From NCBI RefSeq assembly GCF_039537965.1, contig NZ_BAABBM010000001.1, positions 1,959,501 through 2,023,500 of the forward strand: a stretch of 64,000 nt of DNA. The letters are read 5' to 3'. The translations under genes and the position numbers were made by a program. This document shows, one piece after another, positions 41,483-51,181 of this stretch. The notes below the pieces were generated by a model that worked only from the letters and a program-made list of their open reading frames with translations, was not told where the DNA came from and made no database searches. Source of the DNA: Sphingomonas limnosediminicola. GTDB lineage: Bacteria > Pseudomonadota > Alphaproteobacteria > Sphingomonadales > Sphingomonadaceae. Within the stretch, counting starts at the first letter, position 1; each line of letters starts with the position of its first letter.

Positions 41483-42118
41483 ATGAAGCACCGATTTCTC
41501 GCCGTCATCCTGTTCGCCGCCATCCCGGCCATCGCGGTCGCGCAGGCTCCTCCGCCGCTGACACCCGGCCAAATCACGGGCACCCCGGTCGCCACCGCGG
41601 ATCGTGTTCCGGTTGCCATCGACACGAGCATGGGACGGATCGTGATCGCGCTCGACCGCCTCCACGCGCCGATCACCACGACCAACTTCCTCCGCTACGT
41701 CGACAATCACCGCTTCGATGGCGAGACCTTCTATCGGTCGATGCACACGGGCGGCGGCGGCCTCATCCAGGCCGGCGTGCGCAGCGACTCCCGCAAGGTA
41801 TATCCGCCCATCACGCATGAATCGACGCGCAAGACGGGCCTCAGCAATGTGACCGGCGCGGTGTCGATGGCGCGGCTTGACCCGGGCAGCGCGACTTCGG
41901 ACTTCTTCATCATGGTAAGCGATATGACCGGCCTCGATGCCGGGGCGCCGGGCGGCGACGCCGACGGCTTCGCGGTGTTCGGCCAGGTCGTCGAGGGCAT
42001 GGACGTGGTGAAGAAGATCTTCGACAGCCCCACCGACCCCAACAAGGGCGAGGGCGTGATGAAGGGTCAGTTCCTTGAACCGCCGATCAAGATCATCAAG
42101 GCGTCGCGACTGAAGTAG
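41483..42118 (+). CDS. Cyclophilin-type peptidylprolyl isomerase, secreted
   Basis: A 211-residue protein with a signal peptide (about 1-21, ending AVAQ) and a cyclophilin domain: ALDRLHAPITTTNFLRYVDNHRFDGETFYRSM, GAVSMARLDPGSATSDFFI and VFGQVVEGMDVVKKI. It folds proline-containing proteins in the periplasm. It overlaps the end of the TIR gene tail to tail and lies between the two halves of the oxidase cluster. Confidence 0.9.
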   Translation: MKHRFLAVILFAAIPAIAVAQAPPPLTPGQITGTPVATADRVPVAIDTSMGRIVIALDRLHAPITTTNFLRYVDNHRFDGETFYRSMHTGGGGLIQAGVRSDSRKVYPPITHESTRKTGLSNVTGAVSMARLDPGSATSDFFIMVSDMTGLDAGAPGGDADGFAVFGQVVEGMDVVKKIFDSPTDPNKGEGVMKGQFLEPPIKIIKASRLK

Positions 42119-43859
42119 TCGCCTTGATGCCCAAGCGCTGTCTGGCCTGTGCGATCATTTCCTTGAAACGCGGTTCGTCGCGAATTGGATCGAAGTCTGG
42201 GTCGGTCTCAGTCAGTTCGAGCTGATAGGCGCCAGCTGACGCAAGCGATGACTGCAGCATGTTCAGCGCACCCTCTGTGTCGTGGAGATGGCTGGCGAGG
42301 ATGCATGCGAAATTATAGCGCATGTTTAGATTGTCGGGATCGACGAGCAGCGCGCGGTTGATCCACTCCCTAGTCTTCTCCGTGTCACCTAGCAGCGCGT
42401 GGCCGCCGGCGAGGATGCCCAGCGCAGCGCCATTGCTCGGGTCTTGTTGGACCGCGCTCTGCGACTCCGACACCATTTTCGCGGCCGCCTTCTTCAGCTT
42501 TTCCCCGTCGCCAGTCGCCTGATAGCAAGTGGCCAGCATGGCCCACGCGTGGAAGTCGCCTTCCATCAATTCGACGGCCCGTTCGTAGTGGCGCGTCGCG
42601 GCCGGCACATCTCGTTTGGTGAGGAAAAACCGCCCTGCCTCCTTGTTTACCTCCCAGGAATCGGCGCCAAGACGAATGGCTTTCTCCATTTCGGCAGCCG
42701 CTGCTTCGAACTTGCCTCGCTGCTGGAGCCGCTTCGCAAGCGGCAGCCGCGCCTGTGGGATGGTTGGGTCGATGGAGAGTGCCGTGTGCGCGGCGGCATA
42801 GCCGTCATCCACCTCGCAACCGAAGCCGTAGTGAAGGTTGGACTGAGCGATCGCCAGCAATGCCCAGGCGTCGGCGTAACGGTGATCGATCTCGAGCGCA
42901 CGGCTGCAAATCCGCATCACCCGCTCTTCGCGGCGCATGTCGCCATGGTTTCCGGACACCCAGTATTGCCGTGCAAGGAGGTACAGGTTGTAAGCCTCGG
43001 CGCTCTGCGTTCCGCGCTGTTCGATCGCCTTCTTTTCCTCGGGCAGCAGCTTGAGTTTCAACGCGGCGACGATCGCCTTCGAGATCTCGTCCTGGATCGT
43101 GAAGATGTCGGTGAGGTCGCGGTCGAACCGATCCGCCCAGACATGGCCGCCGCCGCGCCCCTCGATCAGCTGGGCGGTGATTCGCACCCGGTCGCCCGCC
43201 TTGCGAACGCTTCCTTCGAGCACGTGGGTGACGCCGAGTTTCTTGGCAACATCGCTGACGTTCACCGACTGACCCTTGAAGGTGAAGGCGGTGTTGCGCG
43301 CGATCACCTCCAGTGCCGAAACCTTGGACAGGTCGGTGGTGATGTCTTCGCTGATGCCGTCGCTGAAATATTCCTGCTCGATGTCACCGCTCATGTTCTG
43401 AAACGGCAAAACGCAAATCGAAATGTCGCGTGAGGACGCGCGCGCCTTCGGTTCGGTCGTCCCGGACGGCTTGCCGGCGAGCGACTCGACGCTCGAAAGC
43501 AGCTTGCGCCACCCGGCGACGCCAGCCTTGCCATCCCAGCCCTGGAGGTCGGCGCACTGGATCTGATTGAAGGGCATGGGCGGGATCGTGCCGTCGAGCG
43601 TCGCCTGCACCAATTTGTCTGACGACCTCGCGGTATCCGCCTCGGCTCGCACCCACTGCGATTTCGCGGCTTCGGCCGACCATAAGGCGACGACGGCTGC
43701 CGCACCCGTGATCCGTTCTTCGATGACTTGGGCATAAGGGCGATGCGCCGGCAGCTCGTCGTCGCGCCACACCTCGAAACCCGCATTACGAAGCTCCTGC
43801 GCGATCATGCCCGCGCTGGGTTCGTCCGTTCGTGAGTAAGAGATGAAGACGTGCGACAT
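42096..43859 (-). CDS. TIR domain-TPR repeat protein
   Basis: A 587-residue protein. The TIR domain (about 1-130: MSHVFISYSRTDEPSAG, WRDDELPAHRPY) keeps Glu73 in SQWVRAE, the position of the NADase catalytic Glu. The TolB/adenylate-cyclase-associated-like domain follows (about 145-270, ISICVLPFQNMSGDIEQEYFSDGISEDI), then TPR repeats (about 290-570). Such proteins occur in many alphaproteobacteria; a role in signalling or defence is possible, but nothing nearby links it to a known defence system. It sits inside the oxidase locus and splits it. Confidence 0.8.
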   Translation of the reverse strand: MSHVFISYSRTDEPSAGMIAQELRNAGFEVWRDDELPAHRPYAQVIEERITGAAAVVALWSAEAAKSQWVRAEADTARSSDKLVQATLDGTIPPMPFNQIQCADLQGWDGKAGVAGWRKLLSSVESLAGKPSGTTEPKARASSRDISICVLPFQNMSGDIEQEYFSDGISEDITTDLSKVSALEVIARNTAFTFKGQSVNVSDVAKKLGVTHVLEGSVRKAGDRVRITAQLIEGRGGGHVWADRFDRDLTDIFTIQDEISKAIVAALKLKLLPEEKKAIEQRGTQSAEAYNLYLLARQYWVSGNHGDMRREERVMRICSRALEIDHRYADAWALLAIAQSNLHYGFGCEVDDGYAAAHTALSIDPTIPQARLPLAKRLQQRGKFEAAAAEMEKAIRLGADSWEVNKEAGRFFLTKRDVPAATRHYERAVELMEGDFHAWAMLATCYQATGDGEKLKKAAAKMVSESQSAVQQDPSNGAALGILAGGHALLGDTEKTREWINRALLVDPDNLNMRYNFACILASHLHDTEGALNMLQSSLASAGAYQLELTETDPDFDPIRDEPRFKEMIAQARQRLGIKATTSVATP

Positions 43860-43888
43860 GCCGCGCTAGGCTCTCTCGCGAGAAACTA

Positions 43889-44161
43889 TCATTCCGCCGT
43901 CGTCGGGTCGATCACGTTCCGGACCTGCGATACCTTGTTGACCGGAAAACCGCCGCGTTGCGCATGCTCGCGGATCATCTCTTCATTCGGCGCGCGATAG
44001 ATGCAGTAAAGCTTGTTGTCGGTAACGAAGCTCTGCACCCATTGAATCTGCGGGCCAAGGTCGCGAAGCACCGAGCAGGACGTCTGCGAAGCCATCTTTA
44101 GGTCGTCGGCGCTCAATGACCCGGCCCCGGGCATTTCCCTCTCAATGACAAACTGGGGCAT
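43889..44161 (-). CDS. DUF4242 family small protein
   Basis: A 90-residue ferredoxin-fold protein: MPQFVIEREMPGAG, IQWVQSFVTDNKLYCIYRAPNEEMIREHAQRGGFPVNKV. This is the DUF4242/SCO4226-type family, one member of which binds nickel. The start at 44161 is the family's; an upstream in-frame ATG exists at 44173. The function here is unknown. Confidence 0.8.
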   Translation of the reverse strand: MPQFVIEREMPGAGSLSADDLKMASQTSCSVLRDLGPQIQWVQSFVTDNKLYCIYRAPNEEMIREHAQRGGFPVNKVSQVRNVIDPTTAE

Positions 44162-44254
44162 GATACCTCCCATCGCTGCGCCAATTCAGGCGGCGAGCCA
44201 TACCACCTGCGGGACCAAATGTCCGCACGTCGACAGAAGGGCGGCAACTCAACG

Positions 44255-44283
44255 AAAAAGGCCCCGGTTTCCCGGGGCCTTTT
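44255..44283. terminator. Strong bidirectional intrinsic terminator
   Basis: AAAAGGCCCCGG and CCGGGGCCTTTT form a 12-bp perfect stem around loop TTTC, with A and T tracts on both sides. It lies just after the coxA stop, so it ends the coxB-coxA transcript. Confidence 0.85.
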
Positions 44284-44302
44284 GTTGTTCGTTCAGCGCG
44301 TC

Positions 44303-45976
44303 CTAGTCGATGCGCGGAAGGGTCGAGAATTGGTGGAACGGCGGCGGACTGGACAGCGTCCACTCCAGCGTCGTCGCGCCTTCGCCCCATGGATTATCGG
44401 GCGCCTTCTTGCCCGCGATCAGCGACCAGATAATGTTGACGAAGAAGATCGCAACGCCGGCGACGGTGATCATGTAGCCGTAGGTCGCGACCTGGTTCCA
44501 TTCACGGAAGGCGGGCGTGTAGTCCGGAATGCGGCGCGGCATGCCGTCGAGGCCAAGGAAGTGCATCGGGAAGAAGATCACGTTCACGCCGATGAACATC
44601 ACGAAGAAGTGAAGCTTGCCGAGAAGCTCGTTGTACATGCGCCCGCTCATCTTTGGGAACCAGTAGTAGAAGCCGCCGAAGATCGCGAACACCGCGCCGA
44701 GGCTGAGCACGTAGTGGAAGTGGGCCACCACGTAATAGGTGTCGTGCATGTAATTATCGACGCCGCCGTTCGCGAGGACGACGCCGGTGACGCCGCCGAC
44801 CGTGAACAGGAAGATGAAGCCGATCGCCCACAGCATCGGCGTCTCGAAGGTGATCGAGCCGCCCCACATGGTGGCGATCCAGCTGAAAATCTTCACGCCC
44901 GTCGGAACCGCGATGATCATCGTCGCGGCGGTGAAGTACATCTTCTCGTCGACGCTCATGCCGGTCGTGAACATGTGGTGCGCCCACACGACGAAACCGA
45001 TTACGCCGATGGCGACCATGGCGTAGGCCATGCCGAGATAGCCGAACACCGGTTTGCGGCTGAAGGTCGCGACGATCTGGCTGATCATGCCGAAGCCCGG
45101 CAGGATCATGATGTACACCTCTGGATGGCCAAAGAACCAGAACAGGTGCTGGTAGAGAACGACGTTGCCGCCGCCCGACGCGTCGAAGAAGGTCGTGCCG
45201 AAGTTGCGGTCCGTCAGCAGCATGGTGATCGCGCCGGCAAGCACCGGAAGCGACAGCAACAGCAGGAAGGCCGTGACCAGCACCGACCATACGAACAGCG
45301 GCATTTTGTGCAGGGTCATGCCCGGCGCGCGCATGTTGAAGATGGTGGTGATGAAGTTGATCGCGCCGAGGATCGAGCTCGCACCGGCAAGGTGGAGCGA
45401 GAAGATCGCCATGTCGACCGCCGGCCCTGCCGAGCCTGAGGTCGAGAGCGGCGCATAAACGGTCCAGCCGGTGCCGGCACCTAGGCCGGTGCCTCCACTG
45501 ACGAAGGTCGATCCGAGCAGCAGCAGGAAGGCAGGAATCAGCAGCCAGAAGCTGATATTGTTCATGCGCGGGAATGCCATGTCCGGCGCGCCGATCATCA
45601 GCGGCACGAACCAATTGCCAAAGCCGCCGATCATCGCCGGCATGACCATGAAGAAGACCATGATCAGGCCGTGCGCGGTAATCAGCACGTTCCAGTGGTG
45701 CGTCCACTCGTCGAAGTTCGCGGTGCCGGCGCCGATCGGCCAGGCGCGATTGAGGACCTGGATGCCCGGTTCCATCAACTCCCAGCGCATGATGCCGGAA
45801 ATGCCACCGCCAATGATGCCCGCGACGATCGCGAAGAGCAGATAGAGCGTGCCGATGTCCTTGTGGTTCGTCGACATGAACCAACGGACGAAGAAGCCCG
45901 GCTTGTGGTCCGCATCGTGGTGCGCGTCATGCGCTTCGTGCGTCCGGAGGTGGAGTGAGTCGGCGGTCGTGCTCAT
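44303..45976 (-). CDS. coxA: Cytochrome c oxidase subunit I (aa3 type)
   Basis: A 557-residue catalytic subunit with 12 helices. Heme and copper ligands are in place: the His in [15 protein letters not shown], the CuB His-Tyr crosslink segment [28 protein letters not shown], and AHFHYVLS. The K-channel Lys (TGVKIFSW) and the D-channel Asn/Asp pattern ([12 protein letters not shown]) show a type A proton-pumping oxidase. It is transcribed after coxB, 18 bases downstream. Confidence 0.97.
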   Translation of the reverse strand: MSTTADSLHLRTHEAHDAHHDADHKPGFFVRWFMSTNHKDIGTLYLLFAIVAGIIGGGISGIMRWELMEPGIQVLNRAWPIGAGTANFDEWTHHWNVLITAHGLIMVFFMVMPAMIGGFGNWFVPLMIGAPDMAFPRMNNISFWLLIPAFLLLLGSTFVSGGTGLGAGTGWTVYAPLSTSGSAGPAVDMAIFSLHLAGASSILGAINFITTIFNMRAPGMTLHKMPLFVWSVLVTAFLLLLSLPVLAGAITMLLTDRNFGTTFFDASGGGNVVLYQHLFWFFGHPEVYIMILPGFGMISQIVATFSRKPVFGYLGMAYAMVAIGVIGFVVWAHHMFTTGMSVDEKMYFTAATMIIAVPTGVKIFSWIATMWGGSITFETPMLWAIGFIFLFTVGGVTGVVLANGGVDNYMHDTYYVVAHFHYVLSLGAVFAIFGGFYYWFPKMSGRMYNELLGKLHFFVMFIGVNVIFFPMHFLGLDGMPRRIPDYTPAFREWNQVATYGYMITVAGVAIFFVNIIWSLIAGKKAPDNPWGEGATTLEWTLSSPPPFHQFSTLPRID

Positions 45977-45994
45977 CTACGGAACTCTCTTCGC

Positions 45995-47113
45995 TTAATT
46001 CTGTGCGGTCGCGGCCTGATTGGTCGCGGGCTGCTGAGCTGCCTGCTGGGCAGCAGGGGTAGTGGCGGCAGCGGCGGCGGGCGTCAGCGCAGCAGCTGCC
46101 GCACCGGCCGGCGCGGCCGCTGGCGTTGCGCCGGGCATGTGGCCGCCCTGCGATCCGACCCACTGCGCGAACTGCGCCTGGGGAACGACTTCGACCGCGA
46201 TCGGCATGAAGCCGTGGCGGGCGCCGCAAAGCTCCGAGCACTGGCCGAAATAGACGCCCGGACGATCGACCTTCACCCAGGTCTCATGCAGCTGACCGGG
46301 ATTGGCGTCCTGCTTGATCCAGAAAGCGGGGATCGCGAAGCTGTGGATTACGTCGTCGGCGGTGATGATGAACTTCACGACTTTGCCGGCCGGGATCACC
46401 AGGCGGTTATCGACCGCGAGGAGTGGCGGGCCGTCATTGTCGGTGCGGGCGCGCTGATTGGCCTGGCGGGTCGGATCGTTCTTCTCCTTCAGCATATAGC
46501 TGTCGAAGGTGACGCCGTAATCCGGAAGCTCGTACGACCAATACCATTGGTGACCGGTGACCTTGACCGTCACATCGGCCGGCGGCGGCGAATATTGGTG
46601 GCGTAGCAGGCGGATCGACGGGATCGCGATGGCGACCAGGATCAGCACCGGCAGCAATGTCCAGATCACCTCGATCGCGGTGTTGTGCGAGTTGCGCGAC
46701 GGCGTCGGATTGGCGCCGCGGCGATAGCGAATGATCGTCCAGACGAGCAGAGCCAGGACGAAGACGCTAATGACCGCGCAGAGTGGAAGCAGCCAGTTGT
46801 TATGGAAGGCGGATGCCTCTTCGCCGATCGGCGTGACCTGCATCTGAATGCCCTTGCGGCCGTCAGGCTCGCCGACGCCTGGCGTCGGGATCATGTGACC
46901 AACGCTTCCCGGTACGATAGCCGGCTGGGCCGCGTCTGGCGTGCCAGAATTCTGTGCCGTGCCCCCTGCGGGCGCCGCGGCAGCAGGGGTCGTTGCGCTG
47001 GCTTGGGCCGGGGCGGGCGTACTTGTGGGCGTCTGCGCCGCTGCAGGTGTAAGCCCGGCCGCGGCCAGGGCGATCGCCCATCCAATCAATCTCATCTTCA
47101 CCCCGGTTGGCAT
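45995..47113 (-). CDS. coxB: Cytochrome c oxidase subunit II with Ala/Pro-rich ends
   Basis: A 372-residue subunit II: signal peptide, a low-complexity Ala/Pro/Thr segment (about 25-70), two membrane helices (about 110-165), then the cupredoxin domain with the CuA site (VIHSFAIPAF, CSELCGARHGFMPI). The C-terminal 45 residues are again Ala/Pro/Gln-rich, an unusual extension. An internal ATG at 47095 (MRLIGWAIAL) is an equally likely start. It receives electrons from cytochrome c and passes them to subunit I. Confidence 0.95.
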   Translation of the reverse strand: MPTGVKMRLIGWAIALAAAGLTPAAAQTPTSTPAPAQASATTPAAAAPAGGTAQNSGTPDAAQPAIVPGSVGHMIPTPGVGEPDGRKGIQMQVTPIGEEASAFHNNWLLPLCAVISVFVLALLVWTIIRYRRGANPTPSRNSHNTAIEVIWTLLPVLILVAIAIPSIRLLRHQYSPPPADVTVKVTGHQWYWSYELPDYGVTFDSYMLKEKNDPTRQANQRARTDNDGPPLLAVDNRLVIPAGKVVKFIITADDVIHSFAIPAFWIKQDANPGQLHETWVKVDRPGVYFGQCSELCGARHGFMPIAVEVVPQAQFAQWVGSQGGHMPGATPAAAPAGAAAAALTPAAAAATTPAAQQAAQQPATNQAATAQN

Positions 47114-47237
47114 GCGTTGGGACCAAGGACGCGGGGACGCGCCCTTCGAGTTTGGAGCGCTCTATAGGCGCGGCTTTCTACAGCCTCAAGCGGCACTTGG
47201 CCCATGTCATGAACCCGCCTAATGGCTGCGTTCACCA

Positions 47238-47822
47238 ATGATGACCGACGACGAAATCCTCGACGAGTTCCGCGCCGCCGATGCCTTGCTCGAGGGGCAT
47301 TTCATCCTGTCCTCTGGTCTGAGGAGCCCGCGCTACCTGCAATGCGCGCGAGTGTTGATGGACCCGGCCCGTGCCGAGCGGCTCGCGACCGCCCTTGCCG
47401 CCAAGCTACCCGCTGGGATTCGCGATGACATCGATGCGGTCGTCTCGCCGGCTATGGGCGGGGTAATCATCGGCCACGAAATGGGCCGCTCGCTTGGGAA
47501 ACCGGCAATGTTCGTCGAGCGCCCTCAGGGCGTGTTCGAGCTTCGCCGCGGCTTTCGCCTCGAACCCGGCCAGCGCGTGCTTCTGGTAGAGGACGTCGTG
47601 ACCACCGGCCTTTCGTCGCGCGAAGCGATTGCGGCCATCGAAGCGGCTGGCGGCAAGGTGATCGCGGCAGCCTCTCTCGTAGACCGCTCCGGCGGCGCTG
47701 CCGACCTTGGCGTACCTTACACCCCGCTCATCCGCATTGACGTCCCGACCTATGCTGCGGACGCGGTGCCGGCCGAGCTCGCGGCAATCCCCGCCATCAA
47801 GCCGGGCAGCCGCGCCGCCTGA
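47238..47822 (+). CDS. pyrE: Orotate phosphoribosyltransferase
   Basis: A 194-residue enzyme joining orotate to PRPP to make OMP in pyrimidine synthesis. The PRPP-binding loop is [17 protein letters not shown]; the N-terminal region has [16 protein letters not shown] and the catalytic loop MFVERPQG. A second ATG at 47241 is possible. The stop overlaps the start of the serine hydrolase gene. Confidence 0.95.
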   Translation: MMTDDEILDEFRAADALLEGHFILSSGLRSPRYLQCARVLMDPARAERLATALAAKLPAGIRDDIDAVVSPAMGGVIIGHEMGRSLGKPAMFVERPQGVFELRRGFRLEPGQRVLLVEDVVTTGLSSREAIAAIEAAGGKVIAAASLVDRSGGAADLGVPYTPLIRIDVPTYAADAVPAELAAIPAIKPGSRAA

Positions 47823-48904
47823 TGAGAAAGGCCAGCGCCGCGCTCGTCATCGGCACCGCGCTGATGCTCCTCAGCACTGCGGCGTCGGCGCGCGTTCCGG
47901 CTCCCGTCCTCGACAAGGTCCGCGCCCGAGCGACCCAGGCGAAATTTGACGGCACAATCCTGATCGGCGAACGTGACGGCACGAGCGAAGCATCCTCGCT
48001 CGGTCCGAAGGCGCCGCCGCCCGATGCCGTCTGGCGCTGGGCATCGATCACCAAGCAGCTTACTGCCGTTATCGCCATGCAGGAGGTCGCGAGCGGCAAG
48101 CTCGATCTCGACGCACCTGTCGTCCGCTATTGGACCGACTGGAAGGCGCCGTTCGGCAAGTGGCTCCGCATCCGCGACCTGCTCCTCCACAATAGCGGCT
48201 TGCCGCAGCCGGACGCGAGCCCCGAGGACAAGGACGGTATCCCGGCCTTCTACCGCTCGGCCGCTAAGAGCCCGAAGGTCTCGGCAAGCGGCTTCTGCGC
48301 TGGCCTCGCGCGCGGCTCGCCGCCGCAGAAGTTCGAGTACAACAATTGCGACAGCATTGTCCTCGCCGAGGTGCTAGCGCGTGTGACCGGCAAGTCATTC
48401 GAGCAGTTGCTTCATGAACGTTTGGCCAAGCCACTTGGAATGACGAGTTTCGGCATGTTCGAGGTGAACCTTCCGCCTGCTAAGCACGTGCAGCCGACCG
48501 GCGAGTTCAGCGACAAGGATCGCCTCCTGAACCTCGGTGTCTATGGCGCTTCGGGCGGCGCCTACGGCACGATCGGCGACTTGTGGAAATTCGACCACGC
48601 ATTGATGGGGAAGCAGCTCCTCACCGCCGACCTGAAAGAGAAGATGTGGGCGAGCAGCCGCGACAACGGCTATTACGGCTTTTTCCAATGGATTTATCCC
48701 GCTGCGCTGAAGGGTTGTTCGAAGCCGGTCCGTATCGTCGAGCGGCAGGGCCTGGTCGGCGGCATTGAGCTTCGCAACTTCATCATGCCCGAGAGCGGCC
48801 GCGCTCTGATCATGTTCAGCCGCCATCGCCCGACCAACCTTGGCGATCCATGGGAAGGCAAGGGCTTCGCCTACGACTTGTTGTCGGCGGTGGTCTGCCG
48901 ATGA
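47822..48904 (+). CDS. Secreted beta-lactamase-family serine hydrolase
   Basis: A 360-residue penicillin-binding-protein-like hydrolase (class C beta-lactamase/esterase fold). Signal peptide about 1-22; the S-x-x-K motif is [11 protein letters not shown], the Y-x-N motif EYNNCD and the late loop VGGIEL. Such enzymes are often D-peptidases, esterases or DD-carboxypeptidases; resistance to beta-lactams is not implied. It is coupled between pyrE and pdxJ by one- and four-base overlaps. Confidence 0.85.
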   Translation: MRKASAALVIGTALMLLSTAASARVPAPVLDKVRARATQAKFDGTILIGERDGTSEASSLGPKAPPPDAVWRWASITKQLTAVIAMQEVASGKLDLDAPVVRYWTDWKAPFGKWLRIRDLLLHNSGLPQPDASPEDKDGIPAFYRSAAKSPKVSASGFCAGLARGSPPQKFEYNNCDSIVLAEVLARVTGKSFEQLLHERLAKPLGMTSFGMFEVNLPPAKHVQPTGEFSDKDRLLNLGVYGASGGAYGTIGDLWKFDHALMGKQLLTADLKEKMWASSRDNGYYGFFQWIYPAALKGCSKPVRIVERQGLVGGIELRNFIMPESGRALIMFSRHRPTNLGDPWEGKGFAYDLLSAVVCR

Positions 48905-49623
48905 AGCTGCGGCTCGGAGTCAACATCGACCATGTCGCGACGATCCGGAATGCGCGGGGCGGCGATCATCCCGATCCCGTGCGCGCCGCGATCATGGCCG
49001 CCGCGGCGGGTGCCGACGGCATCACCGCGCACCTGCGCGAGGACCGCCGCCACATCACCGACAACGACATCGACCGGTTGATGGCCGAGATCGACCTGCC
49101 GCTGAACCTGGAGATGGCCGCGACCGAGGAGATGCTCGACATCGCGCTTCGGCACAGGCCGCACGCCGCGTGCATCGTCCCCGAACGCCGTGAGGAGCGG
49201 ACGACCGAAGGAGGGCTGGACGCCGCCGGCCAGCAAGATCACCTCGCTTACTTCGTCGACGAACTCACGGATGCCGGCATCCGCGTCAGCCTGTTCATCG
49301 AGCCGTCCGAGCGCCAGATCGACGCGGCAGTGCGACTTGGCGCGCCAGTCGTCGAGCTACACACCGGCCGCTATGCACACGTTGACGGCGAAGAGCGGAC
49401 AGCCGAGCTCAAACGAATCGCCGACTGCGCCGCGCTCGCCGCCAAGAACGGGATCGAGCCCCACGCGGGCCACGGCCTTACCTTCGACAATGTCGTGCCC
49501 GTCGCTGCCGTCCCGCAGATCGCCGAGCTCAACATCGGCCATTTCCTGATCGGGGAGGCGATCTTTACCGGCCTCGAAGCCAGCGTGCGCCGCATGCGCG
49601 AACTGATGGACGCCGCGCGATGA
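48901..49623 (+). CDS. pdxJ: Pyridoxine 5'-phosphate synthase
   Basis: A 240-residue TIM-barrel enzyme forming pyridoxine phosphate from 1-deoxyxylulose phosphate and aminoacetone phosphate. Family markers are [49 protein letters not shown] and [12 protein letters not shown]. The ATG at 48901 lies in the stop of the previous gene. It belongs to the compact pyrE-pdxJ-acpS-lepB run. Confidence 0.97.
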   Translation: MKLRLGVNIDHVATIRNARGGDHPDPVRAAIMAAAAGADGITAHLREDRRHITDNDIDRLMAEIDLPLNLEMAATEEMLDIALRHRPHAACIVPERREERTTEGGLDAAGQQDHLAYFVDELTDAGIRVSLFIEPSERQIDAAVRLGAPVVELHTGRYAHVDGEERTAELKRIADCAALAAKNGIEPHAGHGLTFDNVVPVAAVPQIAELNIGHFLIGEAIFTGLEASVRRMRELMDAAR

Positions 49624-49901
49624 CGATGGGCGTGCGCGAGAAGCAGCGGAGGGGTAGGCGCTATCTCGCCGGCGTGGTCATGATCGGGGCCATCCTGTTC
49701 CTAGTCGTAGGCACGCTGGGACCGGCGCGCCATTCGCCCTACTATTTCGCGATCGTTCCACCGCCTGCCCTGATCGCCTTTGCGCTTGGCTGGCGCGCCT
49801 GGAGCTACGAGCGTCGATCGACGGCCTATTCGGCGGCAGCGCTCGTCTTGCTCATTCTCGTACTCATATTCTCGCATCTGCTGCCGAGGTCTGCGGGATG
49901 A
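49620..49901 (+). CDS. Small three-helix membrane protein
   Basis: A 93-residue protein with three hydrophobic segments and a basic N-terminus ([12 protein letters not shown]). It is inserted between pdxJ and acpS with overlaps of four bases on both sides, so it is surely translated. No family is recognised. Confidence 0.65.
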   Translation: MTMGVREKQRRGRRYLAGVVMIGAILFLVVGTLGPARHSPYYFAIVPPPALIAFALGWRAWSYERRSTAYSAAALVLLILVLIFSHLLPRSAG

Positions 49902-50305
49902 TCCTCGGCATCGGCTCCGACCTGTGCAACATTGAGCGGATCCAGAATTCGCTCGACCGTTTCGGCGAGCGCTTCCTCAACCGGGTCTTCACGGACCTCG
50001 AACGCAGGAAGGCCGCATCCCGTCCCCACACTATTGCTGGCACGCTCGCCAAGCGTTTTGCCGCGAAGGAAGCTTTCTCGAAAGCCGTCGGCACCGGGTT
50101 CAAGCGCGGCGTATTCATGAAAGACATCGGCGTCGTTAATCTCCCGTCTGGGGCGCCGACATTAAGTCTGACCGGCGGCGCGAAGGCGCGTCTTGACGCC
50201 CTTGCGCCGGAAGGCCACGCCATCGACATACATCTGACGATGACCGACGATCACCCTTGGGCGCAGGCATTCGTGATCCTGACCGCTCGTAAGTTGGAGC
50301 CCTGA
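49898..50305 (+). CDS. acpS: Holo-acyl-carrier-protein synthase
   Basis: A 135-residue enzyme transferring the phosphopantetheine arm to acyl carrier protein. [13 protein letters not shown] contains the Mg-binding Asp, and [17 protein letters not shown] the catalytic Glu. It ends immediately before the TTG start of lepB. Confidence 0.95.
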   Translation: MILGIGSDLCNIERIQNSLDRFGERFLNRVFTDLERRKAASRPHTIAGTLAKRFAAKEAFSKAVGTGFKRGVFMKDIGVVNLPSGAPTLSLTGGAKARLDALAPEGHAIDIHLTMTDDHPWAQAFVILTARKLEP

Positions 50306-51181
50306 TTGAGCGATACTGTTCCCGAGGCGCAGTTTGAAGAACCAGCCGCGCCGGCCGCCGAAAAGGAAGCCAAAGGCTCCGCTTTGTGGCGCGAGATTAA
50401 GGGCCTCCTGTGGGTGCTGCTCGCCGTGCTGGCGTTCCACAGCTTCATCGCCAAGCCCTTCTACATCCCGTCGGAATCGATGATGCCGGGGTTGCTGACC
50501 GGCGACCGCTTGGTCGTCAGCAAATATCCCTATGGCTGGTCGTGGGTATCGCCGAGCTTCCATGTCTTCCCCGCCGTGCAGGGCCGCCTGTTCGGCAAGC
50601 TGCCGGAGCGCGGCGACATCGTCATCGTCACGCCGCCCGGCACGCGCACCGATTACATCAAGCGCGTCATCGGTCTTCCCGGTGACACCGTGAGGATGGT
50701 CGATGGGCAGCTGTTCGTCAACGATAAGCCGGTGAAGCGGCAACCGCTCGCGGCGCAGATGATCCCGATCGACGTAAACTCGCCTTGCGGTTCCGAGAAG
50801 GACCCCGCGCTCTACGATTTCCGCGTCCGCGGTGCCGACGGCAAGATGTACTGCCGCGTGCCGATCGTCCGCGAGACCATGTCTAACGGCCGCTCCTACG
50901 ACACGGTCGAATTGGGCCAATCCCCCGAGGACAATTTCGGGCCGGAGCTCGTTCCCGCCGGGCACCTCTGGCTGATGGGCGACAATCGCGACGATTCGGC
51001 TGACAGCCGCGTGCCCGAATGGAATGGCGGGCTGGGCGGTCCGGTGCCGTGGGAGAATATCGGCGGCCGCGCCGAGTTCATCACCTTCTCGCTCAACGGT
51101 TCGACCAAATGGTACAATCCGCTGAGCTGGTTCGAATCCCTTCGTTCCGGCCGCGCCGGACGGTCGCTTCGTAACAGCTGA
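50306..51181 (+). CDS. lepB: Signal peptidase I
   Basis: A 291-residue membrane serine protease that removes signal peptides from secreted proteins. One N-terminal helix is followed by the catalytic Ser in YIPSESMMPGLL and the Lys in DYIKRVIGLPGD. The GDNRDDSADSR box is present. The start is TTG, directly after the acpS stop. The end overlaps the next gene by one base. Confidence 0.95.
   Translation: MSDTVPEAQFEEPAAPAAEKEAKGSALWREIKGLLWVLLAVLAFHSFIAKPFYIPSESMMPGLLTGDRLVVSKYPYGWSWVSPSFHVFPAVQGRLFGKLPERGDIVIVTPPGTRTDYIKRVIGLPGDTVRMVDGQLFVNDKPVKRQPLAAQMIPIDVNSPCGSEKDPALYDFRVRGADGKMYCRVPIVRETMSNGRSYDTVELGQSPEDNFGPELVPAGHLWLMGDNRDDSADSRVPEWNGGLGGPVPWENIGGRAEFITFSLNGSTKWYNPLSWFESLRSGRAGRSLRNS

Noticed and set aside
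44219..45439. Long plus-strand reading frame of 406 codons opposite coxA
   Set aside because: The translation is Arg/Glu/His-rich with no domain, and coxA on the other strand is beyond doubt. It is a GC-codon shadow.
47822..48904. Beta-lactam resistance gene
   Set aside because: The serine hydrolase has S-x-x-K and Y-x-N motifs shared by many peptidases and esterases; nothing points to resistance.
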